DNA of 64,000 nucleotides from Sphingomonadales bacterium (GTDB lineage Bacteria > Pseudomonadota > Alphaproteobacteria > SMXS01): positions 1 through 64,000 of the forward strand of contig JALHLV010000010.1 of NCBI GenBank assembly GCA_022844405.1. The letters are read 5' to 3'. Both the position numbers and the translations under genes were made by a program. Shown piece after piece: positions 1 to 9,124 of the stretch. A model generated the notes under the pieces. It was not told the DNA's origin. It ran no database searches and worked only from the letters and a program-made list of their open reading frames with translations. How positions within the stretch are numbered: the stretch's first letter is position 1; the number at the start of each line of letters is the position of its first letter.

Positions 1-346
1 GCTGCTGCGCGGCCGGGTGAGCGACGCCAGGCGCGTGGCGGACGACCGGGCGGCGCGCCTGCTGCCGGCGGCGCGGCGGGTGGTCGAGCAGAAGGACAGG
101 GAGCTGACCGCCGCCGCGCGGGTGCTCGACAGCCTGGGCTATCACAACGTGCTGAAGCGCGGCTATGCGGTGATCCGGGACGCGGCGGACAAGCCGGTGA
201 CCGAAAGCCGGGCGGTGTCGCCGGGCGACGCGCTCAGCATCGAGTTCGCCGACGGCCGGACCCATGTGCTGGCGGCGGGCGACGACACGCCCCGGCCGCC
301 GAAGAAGAAGCCGCTGCCCGCGGTGCCGCAGGGAGACCTGTTCTGA
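1..346 (+). CDS. xseA: Exodeoxyribonuclease VII large subunit, C-terminal fragment
   Basis: The window opens inside this gene; about 114 C-terminal residues are visible. XseA with XseB degrades single-stranded DNA to short oligonucleotides. The visible part is the end of the long charged coiled-coil helix, followed by the conserved C-terminal segment centred on LDSLGYHNVLKRGYAVIRD, which is typical of XseA tails, and a terminal DLF. The OB-fold and catalytic core lie outside the window. The TGA stop at 344-346 overlaps the probable CTG start of the next gene, suggesting translational coupling. Confidence 0.85.
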   Translation, partial: LLRGRVSDARRVADDRAARLLPAARRVVEQKDRELTAAARVLDSLGYHNVLKRGYAVIRDAADKPVTESRAVSPGDALSIEFADGRTHVLAAGDDTPRPPKKKPLPAVPQGDLF

Positions 347-1155
347 GGCTTCTGCTCGCCGCTGTCCTTTCCCTTGTGGCCATCCTGCCGGCGCGCGCCG
401 AGCTGCGGCTCGACGGCCCGATGACCCAGGGCGGCATGATCATCGGCTATGGCGAACCGGGCGCGTCGGTGAGGCTGGACGGCCAGCCCGTGCGCGTGGC
501 GCCGGACGGCCGCTTCGTGTTCGGCTTCGGCCGCGAGGCGCCGCCGTCGGCCGTGCTGGAAGTGACGCCGCTAGGCGGCCCTACCGAACAGCGCACGCTC
601 GCCATCGCGCAGCGCACCTACGACATCCAGCGCATCGACGGCCTGCCGCCTTCCAAGGTGACGCCCGACCTGGCGCTGGACGCGCGGCTGGCGAAGGAAC
701 GCGCAGCCATCGGCGCGGCCCGCAAGCACACCTCGGACGCCCTGTTCTGGGCCGACAGGCTGGCCTGGCCGGCGAAGGGGCGCATCTCGGGCGTCTACGG
801 CAGCCAACGCATTCTCAACGGCACGCCGAAGCAGCCGCACTATGGGGTCGACGTGGCCGGACCGAAGGGATCGCCGGTGACGGCGCCGGGCGCGGGCACC
901 GTCACCCTGGCCGAGCCGGACTTCTACTACGAGGGCGGCATCGTCATCATCGACCACGGCTACGGCGTGTCCTCCACCCTGATCCACCTGGAGCGGGTCG
1001 ACGTCAGGGCCGGCGACGCGGTCGCGCAGGGCCAGCGAATCGGGCTGCTGGGGGCGGCGGGACGGGCGTCCGGTCCCCATGTGGACTGGCGCATGAACTG
1101 GAACGGCGTCCGCCTCGATCCGGCGCTGCTGGTTTCGCCCGTGCCTGAAAATTAA
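343..1155 (+). CDS. Secreted M23-family peptidase (LytM-like)
   Basis: Probable peptidoglycan endopeptidase or LytM-domain regulator in the periplasm. The first ordinary start in frame (GTG 376) lies inside an obvious signal peptide. Reading upstream to a CTG at 343, which overlaps the xseA stop and follows GGGAGA at 331-336, gives 270 residues with a complete Sec signal (LRLLLAAVLSLVAILPARA). The M23 domain occupies roughly residues 150-265. The metal-binding HxxxD (H166, D170) is present, and the second motif reads GPHVDW (H246, D248), so Asp replaces the usual second His of HxH. The domain is clear. Activity depends on whether the Asp serves as a ligand. The CTG start is inferred. Confidence 0.8.
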   Translation: MRLLLAAVLSLVAILPARAELRLDGPMTQGGMIIGYGEPGASVRLDGQPVRVAPDGRFVFGFGREAPPSAVLEVTPLGGPTEQRTLAIAQRTYDIQRIDGLPPSKVTPDLALDARLAKERAAIGAARKHTSDALFWADRLAWPAKGRISGVYGSQRILNGTPKQPHYGVDVAGPKGSPVTAPGAGTVTLAEPDFYYEGGIVIIDHGYGVSSTLIHLERVDVRAGDAVAQGQRIGLLGAAGRASGPHVDWRMNWNGVRLDPALLVSPVPEN

Positions 1156-1230
1156 CCGCCGCAACCCCGCGGACACTGCCTATTATTTCTTCTTTGTTGC
1201 AGCTGTTGGTTAATTTATGTGCATTCTGGG

Positions 1231-1250
1231 CTGTTGCAATGCTGCAACAG
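1231..1250. promoter_or_regulatory. Perfect 8-bp inverted repeat upstream of the porin gene
   Basis: CTGTTGCA and TGCAACAG are separated by ATGC. The element sits in an AT-richer 277-bp intergenic region, about 95 bp upstream of the sigma-54 -24 element, which is where an enhancer-binding activator would bind. It does not match the usual NtrC spacing (GCAC-N7-GTGC), so the binding protein is unknown. Further TTGCAGC-like words lie nearby at about 1197 and 1262. Confidence 0.4.
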
Positions 1251-1344
1251 CGAGGCGCAAATGCAGCAAAAAATATCATGAAATGTCCATAAATCGTTGA
1301 CCTACCTTGGGATATGCGGCATCCCGCAATGCGACATGCCGCGT

Positions 1345-1360
1345 TGGCACGTCTCTTGAA
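1345..1360 (+). promoter_or_regulatory. Sigma-54 promoter (-24/-12)
   Basis: TGGCACG-TCTC-TTGAA matches the RpoN consensus TGGCAC-N5-TTGC apart from the last base. The start point would fall near 1372, about 60 bp before the porin ATG. The same hexamer and spacing recur before glnK and the second amtB in this window, which supports the call. Confidence 0.75.
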
Positions 1361-1432
1361 TAAGAGAATGCAGAGCGCAGACACCTGCTCTGAGACACGA
1401 GAAAAACGCGCCCCAAGGGTAAGGAAGGACAC

Positions 1433-2221
1433 ATGATGAAGTTTACGAAGGCAATCGCACTGGCCGCACTGGCCGCCGGGTTCATCGCGACGAGCGCGCC
1501 CGCCATGGCCCAGGACGCCGCGGCCGAGCCGACGCCCGATTTCACCTTTACCGGCAACATCGCCCTGACCAACAACTACATCTTCCGCGGCTTCAGCCAG
1601 ACCAACGGCGACTTCGCGGTGCAGGGCGGCATGGATCTGGCCCACTCCAGCGGCTTGTACGCCGGCGTCTGGGCGTCGAACGTCGAGTTCAAGGACGGCG
1701 CCACCGGCCTGAACGACTCGACGTTCGAGATCGACCTTTACGCCGGTTACAAGGGTACCTTCGGCAACAGCATCTTCAGCTATGACGTTGGCGCCATCTT
1801 CTACGCCTATCCCGGCGACGCCGGCACCGGCTACGACTACTGGGAATTCTATGCCAAGCTGAACGCCGACCTGGGCTTCATGACCCTCGGCACCGGCTTC
1901 GTCTATTCGCCCGACTTCTTCGCCAACACCGGCGACATGATCAACGTGCCGCTGAACTTCAGCATCCCGATCCCGCTGGGCAGCGACACCTGGGGCCTGA
2001 GCATCGGCGGCCAGGTCGGCTACAACGTGTTCACCGAGACCGGCGTGACCTGGGACGGCATCCACGACGATTATTTCAACTGGAACATCGGCCTGACCGT
2101 GGCGATCACCGACTGGTTCAACATCGACCTGCGCTATCACGACACCAGCCTGGACGGCATCGCCTGCAAGGCGCTGCGCTGCGACGAGCAGTTCACTGCG
2201 ATGATCAGCCGGGCATTCTAA
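1433..2221 (+). CDS. TorF-family putative outer-membrane porin
   Basis: Encodes 262 residues with a Sec signal (about residues 1-27, cleaved after APAMA) and a mature part rich in alternating aromatic and polar residues, glycine and asparagine, as in an outer-membrane beta-barrel. The segment FTGNIALTNNYIFRGFSQTN near the mature N terminus is characteristic of the TorF/TIGR02001 family, and the protein ends in Phe (SRAF) as barrels usually do. The substrate is not known for the family. RBS AAGGAAGG (1421-1428) serves ATG 1433 or 1436. A sigma-54 promoter upstream suggests nitrogen control, and a strong terminator follows. Confidence 0.85.
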   Translation: MMKFTKAIALAALAAGFIATSAPAMAQDAAAEPTPDFTFTGNIALTNNYIFRGFSQTNGDFAVQGGMDLAHSSGLYAGVWASNVEFKDGATGLNDSTFEIDLYAGYKGTFGNSIFSYDVGAIFYAYPGDAGTGYDYWEFYAKLNADLGFMTLGTGFVYSPDFFANTGDMINVPLNFSIPIPLGSDTWGLSIGGQVGYNVFTETGVTWDGIHDDYFNWNIGLTVAITDWFNIDLRYHDTSLDGIACKALRCDEQFTAMISRAF

Positions 2222-2258
2222 TTCGTTAGATAAGCTAGCCAGCTTCTCTCCCAACTGG

Positions 2259-2294
2259 GCCCGGGACCGCAAGGTTCCGGGCACTTTTCTTTTT
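2259..2294 (+). terminator. Rho-independent terminator of the TorF-type gene
   Basis: A 10-bp stem GCCCGGGACC/GGTTCCGGGC (one G-U) with loop GCAA is followed by ACTTTTCTTTTT. It is preceded by an unpaired CTCTCCCAAC (2245-2254), so the 3' end resembles the C-rich small-RNA modules described elsewhere in the window. Confidence 0.85.
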
Positions 2295-2323
2295 GGGGGA
2301 ACCTCCCCGCCCATCCCCCGAGA

Positions 2324-2440
2324 TGTCATCCCCGACTTGATCGGGGATCCATGCCTGGACAGGAAAAATCGCCTGAGGATCGGGCAACTTGCCTGCATCG
2401 ACATGGGTCCCCGCTCGCGCTTCGCTTGACGGGGATGACA
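2324..2440. repeat. Dispersed palindromic intergenic repeat (TGTCATCCCCG type)
   Basis: An outer inverted repeat TGTCATCCCCG (2324-2334) and CGGGGATGACA (2430-2440) encloses an inner perfect hairpin ATCCCCGA-CTTGA-TCGGGGAT (2328-2348). A related element with a different inner sequence lies at 56608-56746. It has no coding capacity. Repeats of this kind are common between genes in alphaproteobacteria. Confidence 0.7.
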
Positions 2441-2458
2441 GTGGAGAGAACGGGCGGA

Positions 2459-3271
2459 TCAATCCTTCTTCGGGATCTTCGGCTCGAATTCGCGCAGCTT
2501 GGCGACGAGTTTTTCCTGCAGCACCGGGTTGGCGGCGATGACGTTCTGGTTCTTGCCGCCCTTGCCGTGGAAGACGTAGGGCTGGCCGTCTCGGTTGGTG
2601 CAGATGCCGCCGGCCTCGCGCAGGATCAGCTCGGCGGCGGCGATGTCCCAGTCGTTCTGCGGCTTGAGGTTGATGCAGGCGTCATGGTCGCCGCGCGCCA
2701 CCAGCGCCACCCGGTAGGCGATGGAGTTGACCATGTGGATCTTCACCGGCGGCCAGGGCGTGCGCCAGTGGCGGTCGTCGAACATGGCGCGGTAGCCGAT
2801 CATCCGCACGTTCTTCAGCTCGGCATGACCGCTGACATGGATCGGGCTGCCGTTGCAGAACGCGCCGGCGCCCAGTCCGGCCTCGAAGAACTCGTCGGTC
2901 GCCGGGTTGAACACGGCGCCCAGCACCGCCTGCTCGCCATGGACCAGCGCGGCGCAGATGGTGAAGTGGGGCTTGCGCTCGATGAAGGCGCGGGTGCCGT
3001 CGATGGGGTCGACCACCCAGGTGAAGGGCAGGCCCGGCGTGTGCGGCGCCCGCTCGGATTCCTCCGACAGCCAGCCATCGTCGGGCAGCCTGGCCAGCAG
3101 CCGTTCGCGCAGCAGCGCATCGACGGCCAGGTCCGCTTCGGTGACCGGATCGTCGGCCGCCTTTTCCCACTTGCGGGCGCCCTTGCGGAAATAGTCCATG
3201 GCCAGCGCGCCCGCCTCGCGCACCGCGGCCAGCAGGACCTCGCGGCGAAAGCTGTGGTCAGCTTCCGGCAA
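2459..3271 (-). CDS. cysQ: Inositol-monophosphatase-family 3'(2'),5'-bisphosphate nucleotidase
   Basis: 270 residues of the IMPase superfamily, most like CysQ, which hydrolyses PAP to AMP during sulfate assimilation. Visible motifs are WLSEESE with E70/E71, the metal site VVDPIDGT with D88 and D91, and a second metal Asp at WDIAAAEL (D209) followed by REAGG. The length is normal. The start is a TTG at 3271 that overlaps the end of pmbA by 14 bp; no better start lies nearby. The pair probably forms a two-gene operon with pmbA first. IMPase substrates are hard to tell apart by sequence, so the specificity is moderately sure. Confidence 0.8.
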   Translation of the reverse strand: MPEADHSFRREVLLAAVREAGALAMDYFRKGARKWEKAADDPVTEADLAVDALLRERLLARLPDDGWLSEESERAPHTPGLPFTWVVDPIDGTRAFIERKPHFTICAALVHGEQAVLGAVFNPATDEFFEAGLGAGAFCNGSPIHVSGHAELKNVRMIGYRAMFDDRHWRTPWPPVKIHMVNSIAYRVALVARGDHDACINLKPQNDWDIAAAELILREAGGICTNRDGQPYVFHGKGGKNQNVIAANPVLQEKLVAKLREFEPKIPKKD

Positions 3272-4601
3272 TGGTCATCCCGTCGATGCGCAGGGTGGGC
3301 GCGTTGATGCCGTATTTGAACACCAGGTCGTCGGCCGGGACGATCGCCTTGAACATGTCCTTCAGGTTGCCGGCGATGGTGAGGCCGGCGACCGGATAGG
3401 CCAGCTCGCCCTTCTCGATCCAGAACCCCGACGCGCCGCGGCTGTAGTCGCCGGTGACGCCGTTGACGCCCATGCCGATCATCTCGGTGACGTAGAAGCC
3501 GTCGTCGACGGCGCCGATCATGTCCTTGGCGCTCACCGTTCCGGGCGCCATGTAGAAGTTGGTCGGGCCGGGCGCGGGCAGGCCGGTGCCGCGGCTGGCG
3601 TGGCCGGTGCTCGCCATGTTGAGCTGACGGGCCGAGGCGCTGTCCATCAGCCAGGTCGTCAGCCTGCCGTCCTCGATGATGCTCTGGCGCCTGGTCGCCA
3701 CGCCCTCGCCGTCGAACGGCTTGGAGCGCTGGCCGCGCGGCCGCAGCGGATCGTCGATGACATGGATGCCCGGCGCGAAGATCGCCTCGCCCAGGCTGTT
3801 CTTCAGGAAGCTGGTGCCGCGCGCCACCGCGCTGCCGGAGATGGCGCCGGTGAGGTGTCCGAGCAGGCCGCCAGCGACGCGGGGATCGTAGACCACCGGA
3901 ACCTTGGTCGGCTTGACGCTGCGGGCGCCGAGGCGGCGGATGGTGCGCTCGGCGGCCTTGCGGCCGATCTCGGCGGGGTCCGCCAGGTCGGCGCGGTGCC
4001 GGGCGCTGTCATATTCGTAGTCGCGCTCCATGGCGGTGCCTTCGCCCGCCAGCACCGAGACGCCGACGGCGAAGCTGGTGTTCTCGTAGCTGCCGGCGAA
4101 GCCGTGCGAGGTGGCGAGGGCGATGCGGCCCCGGCTCCAGCTGGCGCTGGCGCCTTCCGAATTGGTGATGCCGGCGACGGCGCGGGCCGCGTCCTCGGTG
4201 GCGCGGGCCTGCTCGATCAGCTCCTCGGCGCCGGGCTCGGACGTGTCGATCATGTCCAGGTCGTCGGGCCAGCTGCGCGCCAGCAGCGCCGGGTCGGCGA
4301 GGCCGGCGAACGGGTCCTCGGTGGCGTAGCGCGCCATGTCGACGGCGCGCTGGGCCAGGAGTCCCAGCGCCATGGGCGCCACGTCGCTGCCCGAGACGAT
4401 GGCCTGCTTCTGGCCGATCAGCACCCGCAGGCCCACGTCGCGCCCTTCCGAGCGCTCGAGGTCCTCCATCTGGCCGAGGCGGCAGGACACGCCGAGCGAG
4501 GCGTTCTCCAGCAGCATGGCGTCGGCGTTCTCGGCGCCCGCGCGCCTGGCGAGATCCAGCAGCCTGGCCAGAATATCGAGGGATGGCCCGGTCTGGGTCA
4601 T
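3258..4601 (-). CDS. pmbA: PmbA/TldA-type modulator of DNA gyrase / metalloprotease partner
   Basis: 447 residues of the TldD/PmbA family. PmbA (TldE) pairs with TldD to degrade or mature peptides such as microcin precursors and CcdA. Family hallmarks are the N-terminal region with ARRAGAENADAM, the central VPVVYDPRVAGGLLGHL, and the C-terminal glycine-rich barrel ending NAPTLRIDGMTIAGS. As expected for the PmbA member there is no HExxxH metal motif; tldD is not in the window. ATG 4601 is preceded by AAGGAGA. It is transcribed from a TATAGT-type promoter and lies upstream of cysQ. Confidence 0.88.
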   Translation of the reverse strand: MTQTGPSLDILARLLDLARRAGAENADAMLLENASLGVSCRLGQMEDLERSEGRDVGLRVLIGQKQAIVSGSDVAPMALGLLAQRAVDMARYATEDPFAGLADPALLARSWPDDLDMIDTSEPGAEELIEQARATEDAARAVAGITNSEGASASWSRGRIALATSHGFAGSYENTSFAVGVSVLAGEGTAMERDYEYDSARHRADLADPAEIGRKAAERTIRRLGARSVKPTKVPVVYDPRVAGGLLGHLTGAISGSAVARGTSFLKNSLGEAIFAPGIHVIDDPLRPRGQRSKPFDGEGVATRRQSIIEDGRLTTWLMDSASARQLNMASTGHASRGTGLPAPGPTNFYMAPGTVSAKDMIGAVDDGFYVTEMIGMGVNGVTGDYSRGASGFWIEKGELAYPVAGLTIAGNLKDMFKAIVPADDLVFKYGINAPTLRIDGMTIAGS

Positions 4602-4631
4602 GGTGTCTCCTTGATGGCATTGTCGGCGCAC

Positions 4632-4659
4632 ACTATAGAGTGGTTTCGCGCGGCGTGAA
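4632..4659 (-). promoter_or_regulatory. Housekeeping promoter of pmbA-cysQ
   Basis: On the minus strand TTCACG (4659-4654) and TATAGT (4637-4632) are 16 bp apart, followed by GTGCGCC. The -10 plus GCGCC start region resembles those before tRNA-Val, pntAA and rpmJ in this window. Confidence 0.6.
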
Positions 4660-4769
4660 TACCGGTTACCGACCGGGAAACCCGGCCGCCGCCCGCCATG
4701 GCCAATGTTCGGGCGAGCCAACCGAGGCCATGGCGCGGCGCATAGACTCTGGTGTAAACTACCGGTAAC
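4660..4769. promoter_or_regulatory. Pair of TACCGGTwAC sites, possible TetR operators
   Basis: TACCGGTTAC (4660-4669) abuts the -35 of pmbA, and TACCGGTAAC (4760-4769) lies 25 bp before the TetR start. They are exactly 100 bp apart, about 9-10 helical turns. Both contain the palindrome ACCGGT. Their placement in the divergent intergenic region suits autoregulation by the TetR protein; this is inference. Confidence 0.35.
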
Positions 4770-4793
4770 AAGAACAAGCCGCAGCCCCACAAG

Positions 4794-5441
4794 ATGGCTC
4801 ACCGAGACGCCGAGGCAACCCGCAAGAACATTCTCCAAGCCGTCGGCCGGGTGCTGTCCCGGGACGGCTTCACCGGGCTTGGCGTCAACGCCATCGCCAA
4901 GGAAGCCGGCATCGGCAAGCCGCTGATCTACCGCTATTTCGGCGGTCTTGCGCCGTTGCTGGAGGAGTTCGGCAAGGACGCCCACTTCTGGCTGGCCGTC
5001 GCCGACATCTCGGCCGAGGCGCAGCAGGAGACCGGCGGCAGGCAGACCGACGATTATGCCGAGCTGGTGCGCCTGGCCATCACCTGTTACACGCGCATCC
5101 TGCGCCGACGCCCGATGATGCAGGAGATCATGGCGTCGGAACTGACGGCCGCGCCCGAGCTGATCGAGCCGCTGGCCCGCGCCCGCCGCGGCGCCGCGCG
5201 CGCCTCGACCGGCAGGTTCATGCACGGCGTCGAGCCGCCCAAGGGCATCGACGCCGACGCGGTCTACGCCATCCTGCTCTCGGGCTTCCAGCACCTGGTG
5301 CTGCGCTCGCGGGTTGCCGAGGACTTCTGGGGCGTTCCGCTGCGCTCAGAGGAAGACTGGGAGCGGCTGGAGAAGGCGTTCGGCCTGCTGGTCCACAGCG
5401 TGTTCAATGCGCACGACAAAGACGCCAAGGCGACCGCCTGA
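4794..5441 (+). CDS. TetR/AcrR-family transcriptional regulator
   Basis: 215 residues. The N-terminal TetR helix-turn-helix covers about residues 9-55, with VNAIAKEAGIGKPLIYRYF as the turn and recognition helices. The C-terminal ligand domain is unassigned. It is transcribed divergently from pmbA-cysQ and precedes the uup-like gene by 42 bp, so its target could be either neighbour or its own promoter. The inducer cannot be predicted. Confidence 0.88.
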   Translation: MAHRDAEATRKNILQAVGRVLSRDGFTGLGVNAIAKEAGIGKPLIYRYFGGLAPLLEEFGKDAHFWLAVADISAEAQQETGGRQTDDYAELVRLAITCYTRILRRRPMMQEIMASELTAAPELIEPLARARRGAARASTGRFMHGVEPPKGIDADAVYAILLSGFQHLVLRSRVAEDFWGVPLRSEEDWERLEKAFGLLVHSVFNAHDKDAKATA

Positions 5442-5483
5442 GCGCGCTTTCGCCCGCACTGGCTTCCTGCTAAACCCCGCGCC

Positions 5484-7306
<1,823 letters not shown>

Positions 7307-7310
<4 letters not shown>

Positions 7311-8230
7311 GCCCGGCGCCCATGCCGCCGGGCGGCGCGTTCGCCAGCTTCGCGGCCAGCGACGGCGGCGAAATTCGCTACGCGCTGTGGCCGCGCGAAG
7401 GCGCCCGTGGCACGGTCACCCTGCAGGGCGGCTTCACCGAGTTCATCGAGAAGCATTTCGAGAGCGTCCAGAACCTGCTGGACCGGGGCTTCGCCGTCGC
7501 CGCCATGGACTGGCGCGGCCAGGGGCTGTCGCAGCGGAGCGTCGCCAATCCGCAGAAAATCCACGCCACCTGCTTCCGCCGCTATGCCGACGACCTGCGG
7601 GAGTTCCAGGAGCGGATCGTGGCGCCGGCGCTGCCGGGGCCGTACCTGATCCTGGCCCATTCCATGGGCGGCCACATCACCCTGCGCTACCTGCACGACC
7701 TGCCGCCGTCGATCGCGGGCGCGGTGCTGTCGGCACCGATGGTCGACATCGCCCTGCCGGCGAAACTGCGCTGGGCGATCGCCGGCATGGTCAAGGGCGC
7801 GGTCAGCCTGGGCTTCGGCGAGGCCTATGCGCCGGGCGCGAAGGACTACGGGCCGTGGAAGCAGGAGTTCAAGGGCAACAATCTGACGTCGGACCCGGTC
7901 CGCTTCATGGACGCCCATCACTGGATCGCCCGGAACAGGATGCTGGCGTCGGGCGGCGGCACCTTTGGCTGGCTGAAGGCGGCGCTGCGCTCGGTCAAGC
8001 TGTTCGAGGACCGCGCCTATCTGGACCTGTTCCGGACGCCGATCTGCCTGGTGCAGGCGGGCGACGACAAGATCGTGTCCAACGCCGCCCAGGACCGCTT
8101 CGCGGAACGGGTGCCGAGCTGCGAGCTGCACCGGATCGACGGCGCCCGCCACGAGCTGCTGAAGGAGCGCGACGAACTGCGCGACCGGTTCTGGGGGTTT
8201 TTCGACGATTTCGTCGGAAGGGTTCTGTAG
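7307..8230 (+). CDS. Alpha/beta hydrolase, monoacylglycerol-lipase-like
   Basis: 307-residue cytosolic alpha/beta hydrolase of the serine aminopeptidase S33 / lysophospholipase group. The nucleophile elbow is AHSMGG (S119), the acid is in QAGDDKIV (D253 or D254) and the base is in GARHELL (H282). GTG 7307 overlaps the uup stop and has GGAGGG eight bases upstream; ATG 7322 is an alternative. Substrate is probably a lysophospholipid or monoglyceride, by family analogy only. Confidence 0.82.
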
Positions 8231-8317
8231 CGGCGCTGCCATACGCCGTGTCGGACGACACGCCGATGGGGCATACTTGGCCTTGACCGGCGCATTGCCG
8301 GCGCGGAGGGGGCGCGG

Positions 8318-9115
8318 ATGGACAAGGCACGGCCTGAACGGAAACTGCTGAAGCTGCTCGCGGCGGCCGCCGTGGGCCTGTTGCTCGGTCTGGCGATTAC
8401 CGCCGGACGGATCATCGTGATCGCCCCGACGCCGGAGGACGAGCTGGCGGCCGCGCTCGACGGCAACGCCGTGTTCCAGCTCGCCATCCGGCAAGACCCG
8501 TCGCTGCGCGAGGTGTACCTGACCCGGCTGAAGACCGCGTTCGCGCAGGGCGGCGTGGAGGCGTCGTCGTCGGAAGCCCACGCCATCGGCCAGGAGATCG
8601 GGCGCACCTTTGCCTCGACCCTGCTGGCGACGGCGTCCGACGCGGCGCTGTCCGATTTCCTCGAGGTCACCACCGAGTACCTTACCGAGGCCTATGAGGC
8701 TGATCCGGACGGCTGCTACGCCTTCGCCCGCGGACGGGCGGCGGCCGGCCAGTCGATGCTGCCCGCGGAGGTCAGCAGCCGGCTGGCCAACGCCATGCTC
8801 AACATCGTCGCCACGGCCACCACCCGTCCCGTGGCGATGAGCGCCGACGAATGGACGGCGGGCCGCGCCAAGGTCGAGGAAATCCGTGCCCGCATCGCCG
8901 CGGGCGACGAGGCGGCGATGATGTATTTCGGCGACTACACCGGGCAGCCGGCGACGACAGCGGCCGAACGCAAGGGCACCTGCCTGTTCCTGACCCGGAT
9001 CTATCAGGACATCGGCCGCATCGAGGCGCCACTGCGCTATCAGGCGCTGCGTGCCATGTCGGCGCCGAAACCTGCCCGTCAAAAGCCGCGGGAGCCGTCA
9101 AAAAACAGCGTTTGA
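8318..9115 (+). CDS. Membrane-anchored protein of unknown function, paralogue 1
   Basis: 265 residues, not recognised. A single hydrophobic segment near residues 10-33 follows a basic N terminus, so it is probably anchored in the inner membrane with the bulk in the periplasm. It is a paralogue of the next gene: shared features in the same order are an F-x-x-A-x-x-x-DP-x-L-R block, a GG turn, PD-x-CYA, and a C-terminal Y-x-x-x-PATT-x-x-x-RKG-x-CLF. Paired Cys in CYAF and TCLF could form a disulfide. RBS GGAGGGGGCG precedes ATG 8318. The function is open. Confidence 0.75.
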   Translation: MDKARPERKLLKLLAAAAVGLLLGLAITAGRIIVIAPTPEDELAAALDGNAVFQLAIRQDPSLREVYLTRLKTAFAQGGVEASSSEAHAIGQEIGRTFASTLLATASDAALSDFLEVTTEYLTEAYEADPDGCYAFARGRAAAGQSMLPAEVSSRLANAMLNIVATATTRPVAMSADEWTAGRAKVEEIRARIAAGDEAAMMYFGDYTGQPATTAAERKGTCLFLTRIYQDIGRIEAPLRYQALRAMSAPKPARQKPREPSKNSV

Positions 9116-9124
9116 GGGGACCCA

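Noticed and set aside
1004-2404. Minus-strand frame across the sigma-54 promoter and TorF-type gene
   Set aside because: It reads through a terminator and a promoter and has no domain.
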